A DNA stretch of 64,000 bases from CAVXSP01 sp963764505 (GCA_963764505.1 CAVXSP010000001.1:3038001-3102000); one strand, 5' to 3'; numbered from the stretch's first letter, positions 7,780 to 16,650 are shown. Numbers and translations: made by a program. Notes: a model not told the origin generated them from the letters alone.

Positions 7780-8298
7780 CTACTTGCGCGTCGCCCGACG
7801 CGGCGTGGTTCGGGCACGATAGTGGCCGCTGCGGCCGCCGCGCTTCTCCATCAGACGAATGCCGTCGATCACCATCGCCCGATCCACGGCCTTCAGCATG
7901 TCGTAGAGCGAGAGCGCCGCAACGGCCACCGCCGCCAACGCCTCCATCTCGACGCCCGTGCGGCCGAGCGTTCTGACCCGCGCCGAGACACGGTAGCCGT
8001 CCGCGCGCGGGGTCAGGTCGACGTCGACATGCGTCAGCGGCAGAGGATGACAGAGCGGGATGAGCTCCGCCGTGCGCTTGGCGGCCATGATCCCGGCGAG
8101 CCTCGCGGTCTGCAGCGGGTCGCCCTTCGCGACCGCACGCGTGCGGATCGCGCGGCGCGCCGCCGCGCTCATGCGAACGGTCGCGGAGGCCACGGCCTCG
8201 CGCGCCGTCTCCGGCTTGTCCCCGACGTCGACCATCCGCACGCGTCCCGCCGTATCGACGTGCGTCAGATCCCGGAGCGGACGGGTTCGTCTAGCCAT
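7780..8298 (-). CDS. moaC: Cyclic pyranopterin monophosphate synthase (MoaC)
   Basis: A 172-residue enzyme of molybdenum cofactor synthesis that converts the MoaA product (cyclic pyranopterin GTP derivative) to cyclic pyranopterin monophosphate. The family signature is complete: VDVGDKPETAREAVA at the N-terminus, IPLCHPLPLTHVDVDL in the middle, RTGVEMEALAAVAVAALSLYDMLKAVD later, with LMEKRGGRSG near the end. A basic tail of about ten residues extends beyond the usual end. It overlaps rex by 8 bp. The window also encodes a molybdopterin oxidoreductase (43656-45696) that would need this cofactor. Confidence 0.95.
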   Translation of the reverse strand: MARRTRPLRDLTHVDTAGRVRMVDVGDKPETAREAVASATVRMSAAARRAIRTRAVAKGDPLQTARLAGIMAAKRTAELIPLCHPLPLTHVDVDLTPRADGYRVSARVRTLGRTGVEMEALAAVAVAALSLYDMLKAVDRAMVIDGIRLMEKRGGRSGHYRARTTPRRATRK

Positions 8299-8962
8299 GG
8301 GTCTCTGCCTCGGCGCGTGCCAGGAAGAACGAGAGGCTCTCGAGCGAAACGGTCAGGTCGACGTTCTTGAGCTTCACGTCGGCAGGTACCTTCAGGGTTC
8401 CCGGCGAGAAGTTCAGGATCGCCCGGACTCCGGCCTGCACCGCCGTGTCGACCACGCCCTGCGCAGACCCGGCGGGGACGGCCACGACGGCGATATCGAT
8501 GTCTTCCTGCCTGACGAGACGCCGCAGCTCGCCGATGTCGTAGATGCGCACGCCGCCCCTCGAACGGTGCCCGATCTTGCCCCGTTCCGCGTCGAAGAGG
8601 GCGACGATGGCGAACCCCTCCCGTCGGAATCCCGGATAGTCCGCCAGGGCCAGGCCGAGATTGCCGGCGCCCAGGATCGCCACGCGCACGTTCCGGTCGA
8701 GCCCCAGGATGGTTCGCAGGTGGCGCTTCAGCTCCTCGACGTAGTATCCGACGCCCCGCACCCCGAACTCGCCGAAGTAGGCGAGATCCTTCCGGATCTG
8801 GGCGGCATTCAAATGGAATTGCTCCGCGAGCGCCTTCGAGGAGATCGTCTTGACGCCGGCGGCGTCCAGTGCGTTCAGGCAGCGGAGGTAGACTGACAGC
8901 CGCCCGGCGGTGAGCTCGGAAACCGGTTCGCCCGCGCTGCGGGGCTTGTTCCGTTCAGTCAC
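8291..8962 (-). CDS. rex: Redox-sensing transcriptional repressor Rex
   Basis: A 223-residue dimeric repressor that senses the NADH/NAD+ ratio and controls respiratory and fermentative genes. The N-terminal winged helix holds LAEQFHLNAAQIRKDLAYFG and FGVRGVGYYVEEL. The C-terminal Rossmann domain starts RVAILGAGNLGLAL and includes the domain-swapped C-terminal helix (LESLSFFLARAEAE). The GTG start at 8962 is nine bases after a TAAAAT box. A TTGTGA Rex half-site (8960-8965) overlaps the start codon, consistent with autoregulation, but the second half-site is not evident. The overlapping moaC gene is probably co-transcribed. Confidence 0.93.
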   Translation of the reverse strand: MTERNKPRSAGEPVSELTAGRLSVYLRCLNALDAAGVKTISSKALAEQFHLNAAQIRKDLAYFGEFGVRGVGYYVEELKRHLRTILGLDRNVRVAILGAGNLGLALADYPGFRREGFAIVALFDAERGKIGHRSRGGVRIYDIGELRRLVRQEDIDIAVVAVPAGSAQGVVDTAVQAGVRAILNFSPGTLKVPADVKLKNVDLTVSLESLSFFLARAEAETHG

Positions 8963-8971
8963 AAGCGCAGG

Positions 8972-8977
8972 ATTTTA
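8972..8977 (-). promoter_or_regulatory. -10 box of rex-moaC
   Basis: TAAAAT on the minus strand ends nine bases before the GTG start at 8962, giving an almost leaderless transcript. No clear -35 is seen. Confidence 0.45.
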
Positions 8978-9045
8978 CTCCGGATTCCGGCCCTTTCCCG
9001 CGAACGGGACGCCCGCTCGCCCGTCACGCCTGCGCGGATCGCCGG

Positions 9046-9051
9046 TATGAT
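9046..9051 (+). promoter_or_regulatory. -10 box of the Ig-like protein gene
   Basis: TATGAT lies five bases before ATG 9057, which places the likely transcription start on the start codon. Confidence 0.45.
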
Positions 9052-9056
9052 CGGAC

Positions 9057-10172
9057 ATGGCGAGCCCATCGCGTTCGCGACGCGTCTGGCTGGCGAGCGC
9101 TGTTGCCGCGGCGGTCCTACCGCTCAGCGCCCAGACGCTGGGGCGGGCAGCCGTCACCCTCGACGTCCTGCTGAAGTACGCGGGATTCTTCCACGGCAGG
9201 GCGATCGCCCTCGTCGTTCGGCCGGTCGAGACCGACGGGGTGTGGCGCGTGCCCGTCGGACCATCGAAGACCTTTCTGATCGTCCCGCGCGAGGGCGCGC
9301 TTCCCGATCGCGTCACGGAGCTCCGCGGGACGTTCGTCGACGTCGCGCGGCTGATTCAGGATCGCCAGCTCCCGATGCACCCGGAGCTCTCTGCGCTCGT
9401 GCAGCCCCTCACCGAACCCACCGCCCCGGCGCGGGACACGCTGTTCGCGCTCCTCGACGCGACATGGACCGAGCCACCGCACGACCCTTCGCCGTCGCTG
9501 CGGCAGCTCGTGCTCGCGCCGTCGGATTTCGACGAACGGCCCGTGACGGTGCGTGGCCGTTTCCGTGCGCAGAATCTGTTCGGCGATCTGCCCGCCTGGC
9601 CCCGCCAGAGCCGATGGGATTTCGTGCTGCAGACGGCCGACGCCTCGCTCTGGGTGACGAACCTCCGGCCCAAGGGGCGCGGGTTCGATCTGGACCCCAC
9701 GTCCAGGCGGAGCGCCGGTACGTGGCTGGAGGTCTCGGGCACCCTGCACGTCGACGACGGCCTGCCCCGGCTGGAAGCCCGGACGATCGCCCTGAGCGAG
9801 CCGGTCGAGGATCTTGCGGCCCCGCCGGCGGCGCCAGCACCGCCGGAGCCGCCGCCGACCGTCATTTTCACGGCGCCGGCCGATGGCGAACCGAACATTC
9901 CCCGGAGCGCCAAGGTCCAGGTGCAATTCTCGCGCGACATGGCCGCCGATTCCTTCGCCGGACACGTGCAGGTCGCCTATCGCGGCGAAGCTGGCGACGC
10001 CGTCCCGGCATTCACGGCCGCGTACCTGGCCGAGAACCGGGGCCTGGAGATCCGCTTCGCGTACCCGCTCGCGACCGGCGCTTCGGTCACGGTCTCGCTG
10101 ACGCCCGGCATCACGGCGTCGGACGGCGCGCCGCTCTCACCGACTCAGTTCACGTTCATCGTGGAGCGCTGA
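9057..10172 (+). CDS. Secreted protein with C-terminal Ig-like (SbsA-type) domain
   Basis: A 371-residue exported protein of unknown function. An N-terminal signal peptide (RRVWLASAVAAAVLPLSAQ) with an Ala-Gln cleavage region is clear. Residues ~30-245 are unassigned and include two beta-rich segments with the DxRPVTVRGRF type pattern. After a Pro/Ala-rich linker (APPAAPAPPEPPPTV) an Ig-like domain begins at ADGEPNIPRSAKVQVQFSRD, the pattern of bacterial Ig-like domain 5/SbsA repeats. Its last 28 bp overlap the convergent acyltransferase gene. No enzymatic motif is seen. Confidence 0.7.
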   Translation: MASPSRSRRVWLASAVAAAVLPLSAQTLGRAAVTLDVLLKYAGFFHGRAIALVVRPVETDGVWRVPVGPSKTFLIVPREGALPDRVTELRGTFVDVARLIQDRQLPMHPELSALVQPLTEPTAPARDTLFALLDATWTEPPHDPSPSLRQLVLAPSDFDERPVTVRGRFRAQNLFGDLPAWPRQSRWDFVLQTADASLWVTNLRPKGRGFDLDPTSRRSAGTWLEVSGTLHVDDGLPRLEARTIALSEPVEDLAAPPAAPAPPEPPPTVIFTAPADGEPNIPRSAKVQVQFSRDMAADSFAGHVQVAYRGEAGDAVPAFTAAYLAENRGLEIRFAYPLATGASVTVSLTPGITASDGAPLSPTQFTFIVER

Positions 10173-10900
10173 CCCGGCGTGGCGGGGTCGCCGCGAGCGA
10201 TCGCCGCGCGAACCCGTTGGATCAGGGCCTCGCGATCCGTTTCGGCGAGGCCGTGCGTCTCGATTGGCGGACAGAACTCGATGGCGACGGTCACCGGCCG
10301 GATAATCCAGCTGCCCTTCCGCATCGCTTCGCTGCCGCCCGCGAGAATGGTCGGGATGACTGGAGCCTGCGCGGCAATCGCCATGCGGAACGCTCCCTGC
10401 TTGAATGGCAGCAGCGCGCCCGTTCGGCTGCGGGTGCCTTCCGGGAAGACGAAGAAGGAATGACCGCCCACGAGCGCGCGCGCGGCGGACTCGAACGCCT
10501 CGACGCGCCGCCCGCGCCGCTGCCGTTCGACCGGAACGAACCCGGCCACGTCGAAGACGCGGCCGAGCAGCGGCACGCGCCGCAGTTCCGCCTTGTAGAG
10601 GGTGCGGACCCGCGGCTGCACGCCGGACAGCGTCCGGTACAACGCCGGCGGATCGAGATTGCTGATGTGATTGGCGACGTACACCGCGGCCTGGTGCGGG
10701 CGAATGTGCTCGGCGCCCGCGATCCTCAGGCGAATGCCGAGCAGCGCGAAGCCCAGCCGCAGAGCGAAGTCAGCGGCGGCGTACAGCGGCCGCGAGTGCC
10801 GCGTCAGCGCCCTCCAGAGGAGCAGGGGCGGCGCCAGCGCCACGACGTAGATTGCCATGACGAGCGCGGTCGTCAGCGTACGCAGAGCGGATATGAACAT
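10145..10900 (-). CDS. 1-acyl-glycerol-3-phosphate acyltransferase (PlsC-like)
   Basis: A 251-residue membrane-associated lysophospholipid acyltransferase. A long N-terminal hydrophobic segment (TALVMAIYVVALAPPLLLW) is followed by the acyltransferase blocks: VANHISNLDPPALY (block I, an NHxxxxD variant of HxxxxD with His of NH as the catalytic candidate), VPLLGRVFDVAGFVPVER (block II), FPEGTRSRTG (block III) and APVIPTILAG (block IV). It would acylate lysophosphatidate or a related lysolipid. The start is placed at ATG 10900 (MFISALRTL); the frame stays open upstream but that part is arginine-rich and unlike the family. Confidence 0.87.
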   Translation of the reverse strand: MFISALRTLTTALVMAIYVVALAPPLLLWRALTRHSRPLYAAADFALRLGFALLGIRLRIAGAEHIRPHQAAVYVANHISNLDPPALYRTLSGVQPRVRTLYKAELRRVPLLGRVFDVAGFVPVERQRRGRRVEAFESAARALVGGHSFFVFPEGTRSRTGALLPFKQGAFRMAIAAQAPVIPTILAGGSEAMRKGSWIIRPVTVAIEFCPPIETHGLAETDREALIQRVRAAIARGDPATPGQRSTMNVN

Positions 10901-11050
10901 GGGCGGCCACGGCGCGCGATTGAGGAGATGACGTGAGAATCGTGGCGGCGGGCGGTGCCGCGGTCCGGAGCGGCGACGCGTCGCCACTCCGGACTTCGGC
11001 TGGTCGAGATCGGCGAGAACTGCGAAACGACTGGCGAGATCCTCGAATCC

Positions 11051-11647
11051 TCAGGAGGCGCGCGCCGCTCTCCTCGCCACCGGAGCCGGTAGGCGGACCG
11101 GTGTCTTGTCACGCGGGCCGACCTTGACGGCCTTCGCCCGGGCCGCGTTCCGCGCCTTGAGCAGGAAACAGCGCTCGAGCGCCTCGTCGACCTTGACGTC
11201 GACGACCGGCGACTTCTCGCTGAGCACCTCGGTGATCTCGGAGACGACGAGGAACTTCGCCCAATCGAGCATCCGCTTCTCGCGGAACGACAGGCTCTTC
11301 GATTTGCTCAGGAACGTCAGGCTCTTGAGCACCTCGACGACGTCATAGATGGACCCCGTGCGCATCCGATCGGAGTTGTCTTTGAAACGCCCCTTCCAGT
11401 TCTGATGACTTTCGATCTTGCCGTTGCTCAAAAGATCGAAGAGGCGCTCAACCTCCTGGTCAGTGACGGCGCGGCGCAAGCCCACACCGTCGACATTGTC
11501 GACCGGTACGAACACAGTTGTCTCATTGGCCATGCGGAGCTGATAGAAGCCGCATGTCGTGCCCATGATTGTCTTCGTTTCGATGCGTTCGACGATGCCG
11601 AGCCCGTGATTCGGGTAAATGACCTTGTCTCCAATCTCGAATGTCAC
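11051..11647 (-). CDS. CarD family transcriptional regulator
   Basis: A 198-residue RNA polymerase-binding regulator that stabilises open promoter complexes, acting especially at rRNA and stress genes. The RNAP-interaction domain begins FEIGDKVIYPNHGLGIVERI at residues 3-22. The C-terminal helical DNA-contact domain includes YDVVEVLKSLTFLSKSKSLS and SFREKRMLDWAKFLVVSEI. A basic, Ala/Pro-rich tail of roughly 30 residues follows. The GTG start at 11647 is preferred to the upstream in-frame ATG (11785) because the best promoter (11708-11737) lies between them. It is transcribed away from an M28 peptidase operon's end. Confidence 0.9.
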   Translation of the reverse strand: MTFEIGDKVIYPNHGLGIVERIETKTIMGTTCGFYQLRMANETTVFVPVDNVDGVGLRRAVTDQEVERLFDLLSNGKIESHQNWKGRFKDNSDRMRTGSIYDVVEVLKSLTFLSKSKSLSFREKRMLDWAKFLVVSEITEVLSEKSPVVDVKVDEALERCFLLKARNAARAKAVKVGPRDKTPVRLPAPVARRAARAS

Positions 11648-11707
11648 GTGACCCCCGGCGATGAAAGGACCTGACGATTGGGTTACGACGAGCAGGAACG
11701 TCCGGCT

Positions 11708-11737
11708 ATTGTAACCGATCTCGACCTGCTGGGGCAA
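11708..11737 (-). promoter_or_regulatory. Sigma70-type promoter of carD
   Basis: On the minus strand TTGCCC (11737-11732) is separated by 18 bases from TACAAT (11713-11708). The predicted transcription start near 11700 falls upstream of the GTG at 11647, leaving a ~50-base leader. Confidence 0.5.
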
Positions 11738-11846
11738 CGGAAAGGCCCGTAAATTCAAGACTTTCCGGGATTTTCGCCGTTTCATCCCTTTGGGCCCACG
11801 CCCGTAACCTACAGAACCGTCACCACTTCCGTCGCTTGCCGGCAGC

Positions 11847-13484
11847 TCAGTTCAGCTTGCCCGTGAATCCCCGTCCGGCTCGGGGACCACGGTTGTCGCG
11901 CCTGAGCACGCGATCCGTGTCCGCGATGGCGAAGCCCACCTCGTAGACGAGCTGGGCGATCCGAGCCTGCTTGGCGAACAGGATCTTGTCGACGCTGTCC
12001 GAGTTCGCGTGATAGTCGGGATGCGTGCCGGTGAAGAAGAACGCGACAGGCACGCCTTTCGCCGCATAGCTGTACTGATCACTACGCGTGTAGAAGCTGT
12101 TCGAGTCGCCGGGATCGTTGTAGTCGTACTCGATCGTCAACGGCCTGGGAAGCGTGGCGTTGGTGTCGACGATCAGGTTGTGCAGGTCGGTGCTGATACG
12201 ATCGGCGCCGATCACGAACACGGAGTTCGCCTGCGCAGGGTCGTTGTCCCGGTTCCGGCCGATCATGTCGATGTTCAGCAGGCACTGTACCTGGGCGAGC
12301 GGCACGACCGGGAAGTCCGCATTGTACTGGGATCCGTACAGCCCGGCTTCCTCGCCCGCGTGCCAGAGGAAGACGATCGATCGTCTCGGCTTGGGTCCGG
12401 TGGCGAAGGCCTTGGCGATCGCCAGCTCGCCTGTCGATCCGGTGCCGTCGTCGTCGGCTCCGTTCCAGATGGAGTCCTGGTCGAGCGGGTTGTTCACGCG
12501 CCCAGGCACTTCGTCGCTCGACGCGGCGTAGCCGACGTGATCGAGATGGGCGCCGAAGAAGACGTAGGTGTTCTTGAGCCGTGGATCGGTCCCTTCCACC
12601 ATGCCCACGACGTTGCGCGTCCGCCGCGTCTCGAGCGGCTCGTACACGTTGTTCACGTCGATGGTCACCTTCACGTTCGCGATCCGCTGTGGAGCGAGGC
12701 GCCCGGCGCGGGCCAGCCGATCCTGCAATTGCGGCAGGGTCTCATGTCCGCCCGAGAGCAGGGCGTCGAAGAAGGCGTCGTCGCCGACGACCCGGGGAAC
12801 GACGAGGCCGTCGACGCGCCGCGTCGTGGGGGCGATGTCGGGCCGCGACCCGTCGGACGAACGCGGCGGACCGGGTGATCCTGCACCGCGGTATTCGATC
12901 ACCGCGCCAGCGCCGGCGGCTTCGACCGCGCTCGCGGCCCGATCCATGCCCCCACGCGGACCGCCGGTCGGCGGACCGACGAGGGCGACCAAGCGGCCCC
13001 GGACCGCAGACGAGCTGCCGGCCCCCTCGGGACTGGCCAGCTCGATGCCGTCGAAGACGAGCGTCTGCCGGCCGCCGGCATTCGCGGGAAACGTGACGTG
13101 ATCGCCGTCTGCGAACGTCCGCCGCACTCCGTTGGCCTCGATGGTCACCGAGGAATGGCGCTCGACCTTGTAGGACCGCAGCCTGACGATCTGAAAGTAG
13201 GTGCCGTCATCTCCGAGGGGCTTCAGGCCCCACTCTCGCAGGCGCTCGGCAATGAACTGCGCCGCGATGCCGTAGCCCTCCGTGAAGACCTGCCGTCCGT
13301 CGAGCTCGTCGGATGCCAGATACGTCAGCCAGCCCTTGAGGTCGGCCGCGCTCACGACCGGGAAGCTCACGCCGCCGGCGGGTTCAGGGGCCTGGGCCTG
13401 CGCCGGACGCAGGGCCAGCAGGAGCGCGCCCAGGAGCGCCGCGCGGCGGAACCGCCCTCGCGCACGGGCAGCCGGCGCGCGCAT
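11847..13484 (-). CDS. M28 family zinc peptidase (second of a tandem pair)
   Basis: A 545-residue secreted metallopeptidase, probably an aminopeptidase acting in the periplasm or outside the cell. A signal peptide (LLGALLLALRPAQAQA) opens the protein. A PA-type insert lies in the middle. The di-zinc site is complete: FGAHLDHVG, WNGADDDGTG, WHAGEEAGLYGS, LLNIDMIGR and THPDYHANSDS supply the His, bridging Asp, catalytic Glu, Asp and final His. One base separates its start from the stop of the homologous gene upstream, so they form an operon and probably arose by duplication. Substrate is unknown. Confidence 0.88.
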   Translation of the reverse strand: MRAPAARARGRFRRAALLGALLLALRPAQAQAPEPAGGVSFPVVSAADLKGWLTYLASDELDGRQVFTEGYGIAAQFIAERLREWGLKPLGDDGTYFQIVRLRSYKVERHSSVTIEANGVRRTFADGDHVTFPANAGGRQTLVFDGIELASPEGAGSSSAVRGRLVALVGPPTGGPRGGMDRAASAVEAAGAGAVIEYRGAGSPGPPRSSDGSRPDIAPTTRRVDGLVVPRVVGDDAFFDALLSGGHETLPQLQDRLARAGRLAPQRIANVKVTIDVNNVYEPLETRRTRNVVGMVEGTDPRLKNTYVFFGAHLDHVGYAASSDEVPGRVNNPLDQDSIWNGADDDGTGSTGELAIAKAFATGPKPRRSIVFLWHAGEEAGLYGSQYNADFPVVPLAQVQCLLNIDMIGRNRDNDPAQANSVFVIGADRISTDLHNLIVDTNATLPRPLTIEYDYNDPGDSNSFYTRSDQYSYAAKGVPVAFFFTGTHPDYHANSDSVDKILFAKQARIAQLVYEVGFAIADTDRVLRRDNRGPRAGRGFTGKLN

Positions 13485-13485
13485 G

Positions 13486-15255
13486 CTAGTTCAGGAGCTT
13501 GCCGGCGGAACCGCGCCCGGTGCGCGGCCCGCGATTGTCGCGGACGAGGAACGCGTCCCGATTCGCGACAGCGAGCGTGGTGCGATAGACGAGCTCGCCA
13601 ATGCGTGCCATCTTCTCGTAGTGGATCTTGTCCGCGGTGTCGGACGCGCAGTGATAGTCGTCGTGCAGCCCGGTCGTGAAGAACGCGATCGGCACGCCTT
13701 TCGCAGCATAGCTGTAGTGATCGCTTCGATAGTAGACAGCCTCGGGATCGGCGGGATCGTTCATGGCGTAATCCAGCTGCAGCGGCTTGTCCATCGACGC
13801 ATTCGCCTCGACGATCGTGTTGTGGAGCTCCGTGCTGATCCGGTCGGCGCCGACGACGAAGACGGCGTTCCGGTAGTCGCCCTCACGGTCGTCGCCGTCA
13901 TCGCGGCCGATCATGTCCATGTTCAGCTGCACGTCCACCCGATCGAGCGGCACCACCGGGAAATCCGCGTTGTAGCGGGAGCCGTAGAGTCCCATCTCCT
14001 CGCCCGTGTGCCAGATGAACACGACCGAGCGCCGCGGTCGCGGGCCGGTCGCCAGCGCCCTGGCAATCGCCAGCTCCGTCACGGCCCCCGAGCCGTCGTC
14101 GTCGGCGCCGTTGTTGATGAGGTCGCCGGGCGCCGTGTCCGGGCACCGGCTCGCACGCCCTCCGCCGTTGGCGGCCGGAGGCGCGGCCAGGTAGCCGATG
14201 TGGTCGAGGTGCGCGCCGAGCATGACGTAGCTGGCGCCCAGCCGCGCGTCCGTGCCCTCGACCATCCCGACCACGTTGTGGGTGTAGAGCGTGTGAAGCA
14301 CTTCGTATGTCGCGTCCACGTTGAACGTGAGCTTCACGTCCGGCAGGCTGAAGGTCGGCAGCGGCTCATGGTTGCCCGCCGCCGTCTTTATCCGTTCGAA
14401 CGACTCGGGCGCGCCGCTGAACAGGAGTTCGAAGAACTCGTCGTCTCCGGCGACCTGAGGCGGATTCGGACGGTCGAGGTCTTCCGTCGAGCGGAAATCG
14501 CCCTGCATGGGCGTCGCCAGAACCGTGTTGGCCAGCAGGCGTCCGCGCCCTCGATTGCCGCCTCGCGGCCCCGAGCCATCCCGAGCTGGCGCCGTCGGCT
14601 CCGGCGGAGCTCCTGACGGCGCACCGCCGCGGTCGCTCGACGCGAGCGGAAGCGAGTAGCTGACCGACGCCGCCGCGAACTTCTCGGCGATGGCCTGCCG
14701 GTCGCGGTTGGCGATCAGACGCCTCGCTTCGGTAGGAACGCCCGCCGGCGTGCCATCGATCCAGATCACCGGCTTGCCCTTCACGTTCTTGCCGGCGTAG
14801 TCGTCGTGGTCCGGCAGGCGCAGGCCGTAGCCGAGGAACTCCGCTCCGGTGAAGGTCAGCGTCTGCTGGCCTCCCAAGGGCGGCACGAATCGCACGCCGT
14901 GGCCGTTCGCAAAGGTTCGCGACCGGCCGTTGACCTCGACCGTGACGGTCAATCGATCGCCGGCGACCTTGACGTCGTTCAGCTTCACCGTCTGGAAATA
15001 CGTCCCGTTCTCGCCCAGCGGCTCGACACCCCACTGCTCCAGGTGCGCGGCGACGTAGCCGGCGGCCAGGCCGAAGCCTTCGGTGAAGGCCTGTCTTCCG
15101 AGCATCTCGTCGGATGAGAGATAGGTGAGGAACTGCCGGAGGTCGGTCTCCTGTATCGCCGGGCGCAGCGGCGACTGGGCGGTCACGTGCCAGGACTCGG
15201 AGGCGCCGAGCACCAGGCCGGCGAGCGCCAGGGCGGCCACACGGGGGGTCTTCAT
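13486..15255 (-). CDS. M28 family zinc peptidase (first of a tandem pair)
   Basis: A 589-residue exported peptidase homologous along its length to the gene at 11847-13484. The signal peptide is ALALAGLVLGASESWHVTAQ. Zinc ligands are present in LGAHLDHIG, NNGADDDGSG, WHTGEEMGLYGS, LNMDMIGRDD and LHDDYHCASD. It has an extra Gly/Arg/Pro-rich stretch (around residues 195-225) absent from its neighbour. ATG at 15255 is preferred to the GTG six bases upstream. Both proteins end RDNRGPRxGRG, a strong sign of recent common origin. Confidence 0.88.
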   Translation of the reverse strand: MKTPRVAALALAGLVLGASESWHVTAQSPLRPAIQETDLRQFLTYLSSDEMLGRQAFTEGFGLAAGYVAAHLEQWGVEPLGENGTYFQTVKLNDVKVAGDRLTVTVEVNGRSRTFANGHGVRFVPPLGGQQTLTFTGAEFLGYGLRLPDHDDYAGKNVKGKPVIWIDGTPAGVPTEARRLIANRDRQAIAEKFAAASVSYSLPLASSDRGGAPSGAPPEPTAPARDGSGPRGGNRGRGRLLANTVLATPMQGDFRSTEDLDRPNPPQVAGDDEFFELLFSGAPESFERIKTAAGNHEPLPTFSLPDVKLTFNVDATYEVLHTLYTHNVVGMVEGTDARLGASYVMLGAHLDHIGYLAAPPAANGGGRASRCPDTAPGDLINNGADDDGSGAVTELAIARALATGPRPRRSVVFIWHTGEEMGLYGSRYNADFPVVPLDRVDVQLNMDMIGRDDGDDREGDYRNAVFVVGADRISTELHNTIVEANASMDKPLQLDYAMNDPADPEAVYYRSDHYSYAAKGVPIAFFTTGLHDDYHCASDTADKIHYEKMARIGELVYRTTLAVANRDAFLVRDNRGPRTGRGSAGKLLN

Positions 15256-15307
15256 AGACACTCAGGATAGCGCACGGGCGTGGGGACCAAGGTGCTCCAC
15301 CTGAGCA

Positions 15308-15649
15308 TCAGCGCCGCAGCGCATGCGCGATGAGCGTGCCGATCAGGCTGATCAGGATCGACGCGAGAATCGTCATGAAGACGCCGTGGACGACGAACCC
15401 GGGAATGATCCGCGACGTCAGCCACAGACAGAAGCCGGTGATGACGAAGTAGAACAGGCCGAGGCTGACGATCGTCAACGGCAACGTGAGAATGACGAGA
15501 ATCGGGCGGACGATCGCGTTGACGAGGCTCAGGACGGCGCCCGCGATGAAGGCGTCGGGGATCGATCCGACGGCGACCACGCCGAACAGCGACGCGACGG
15601 CCAGGATGGCGATCGAATTGGCGATCCACGAGATGAGGATGCGAGTCAT
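15308..15649 (-). CDS. Phage-holin-family (superfamily IV) small membrane protein
   Basis: A 113-residue inner-membrane protein with four hydrophobic helices. The segment VNAIVRPILVILTLPLTIVS is the signature of the widespread holin superfamily IV (PF04020). Despite the name, chromosomal members are not linked to lysis and their role is unknown. Start at ATG 15649 (MTRILISWIANS); the longer in-frame reading adds a polar leader. It is downstream of nothing obvious and divergent from the gene at 15712. Confidence 0.85.
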   Translation of the reverse strand: MTRILISWIANSIAILAVASLFGVVAVGSIPDAFIAGAVLSLVNAIVRPILVILTLPLTIVSLGLFYFVITGFCLWLTSRIIPGFVVHGVFMTILASILISLIGTLIAHALRR

Positions 15650-15711
15650 CGTCGCGGTATGCTGTCCGGCGGCGTCAGTGTGACACATACCCAGCTCGTC
15701 GACGCACGGCC

Positions 15712-16374
15712 GTGACTCCCGTCCTCACCGAGCTGACGACGGCGGCAACGGACGCGGCGCTTGGCGTCTTGTGCGGCGCGCTCTTGTGGCGGCTTCGACG
15801 GTCGCCGGCTGCCTCTCGATGGAAGAAAACGGTGTGGAGCTGGGTCTTCCTCCTACTGCTCGCGGCCTCGGCTCTCGGAGCGCTGGCGCACGGGTTCGAT
15901 CTGTCGTCGCGGACGCGATCGACCCTGTGGCAGTCGCTCTATCTGTCGCTCGGTCCGGCCGTGGCGTTGTTCGCGGTCGGCGCTGTCGCGGACTGGCATG
16001 GAGAAGCGGCGGCGAGGACGTTTCTGCCGTGGGCGATTGGCGTCGGCGTCGCGTTCTTCGCCGTCAGTCGACTGACGGGCGGCTCGTTCCTCGTCTTCGT
16101 CGCGTACGAAGGCGCGGCGATGCTGGCCGCGTTGGTGATCTACGTCGCACTTGCGGTCCGGCGTCATCTGCCTGGAGCGGCGACCGTGAGTCTGGGCATC
16201 GGCTTGACGATCGCCGCGGCCCTGGTGCAGATCAGCACCTGGCAGGTCCGTCTGATCGTGCCGTTCGATCACAACGGCCTGTTTCATCTCGTCCAGATGC
16301 CGGCGATCCTCGTGCTCGCGCGCGGTATCCGCCGGGGCCTTGGCGTCACCGCGCCCGAGACAAGCCCGCCATGA
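15712..16374 (+). CDS. Hypothetical polytopic membrane protein
   Basis: A 220-residue protein with about six to seven hydrophobic helices and short polar loops, so an inner-membrane protein. I do not recognise a transporter or enzyme motif. Charged residues within or next to helices (WKKTVWSWVFLLLLAAS, FDHNGLFHLVQMPAILVLARG) are the most conserved-looking parts; a resemblance to DUF6962-type proteins is possible but uncertain. GTG start at 15712. It is the last gene before tRNA-Leu and the integrase island. Confidence 0.6.
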   Translation: MTPVLTELTTAATDAALGVLCGALLWRLRRSPAASRWKKTVWSWVFLLLLAASALGALAHGFDLSSRTRSTLWQSLYLSLGPAVALFAVGAVADWHGEAAARTFLPWAIGVGVAFFAVSRLTGGSFLVFVAYEGAAMLAALVIYVALAVRRHLPGAATVSLGIGLTIAAALVQISTWQVRLIVPFDHNGLFHLVQMPAILVLARGIRRGLGVTAPETSPP

Positions 16375-16377
16375 GCA

Positions 16378-16411
16378 GGAAGGCCGCCGGGAAAGACGGC
16401 CACGGCCTTCC
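16378..16411 (+). terminator. Possible stem-loop terminator
   Basis: GGAAGGCCG (16378-16386) pairs exactly with CGGCCTTCC (16403-16411) around a 16-base loop, just after the stop of the gene at 15712-16374. There is no T-tract, so intrinsic termination is uncertain. Confidence 0.3.
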
Positions 16412-16561
16412 GTGATCCGGGCGGCTGCACCGCCGCGGCCTCTCTCACGTGGGCACTCGCTCGGCGCTCCGTCCCCTCGCTCCGCGCGCGCGGGCTCGCG
16501 CGCCGCTCGCTCGCGTCGGCTGACGGTATACTGCTGGTCTTCGTCGGGACCGCCCTCTCGT

Positions 16562-16650
16562 GCCGGAGTGGCGAAACTGGCAGACGCGCGAGACTCAAAA
16601 TCTTGTGGGGTTTACCCCCCGTGTGGGTTCGATTCCCTCCTCCGGCACCA
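16562..16650 (+). tRNA. tRNA-Leu (CAA anticodon)
   Basis: GCCGGAG at 16562 pairs with CTCCGGC before an encoded ACCA 3' end at 16647-16650. The anticodon arm CGAGA-CTCAAAA-TCTTG gives anticodon CAA. A long variable arm (GGGGTTTACCCC region) is typical of class II tRNA-Leu, and the T loop reads TTCGATT with one mismatched stem pair. A TATACT -10-like box lies at 16527-16532. The gene is followed 86 bases later by a tyrosine recombinase, a classic integration site. Confidence 0.93.

Noticed and set aside
10901..10987. Arg/Pro-rich N-terminal extension of the PlsC-like protein
   Set aside because: No homology to the family and a clear membrane-segment start at ATG 10900.
11648..11785. N-terminal extension of CarD from ATG 11785
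   Set aside because: The CarD domain begins at the GTG 11647, and a good promoter lies inside the extension.
16378..16411. Strong intrinsic terminator before tRNA-Leu
   Set aside because: The stem is perfect but the loop is long and no T-tract follows, so it is listed only as a weak possibility.
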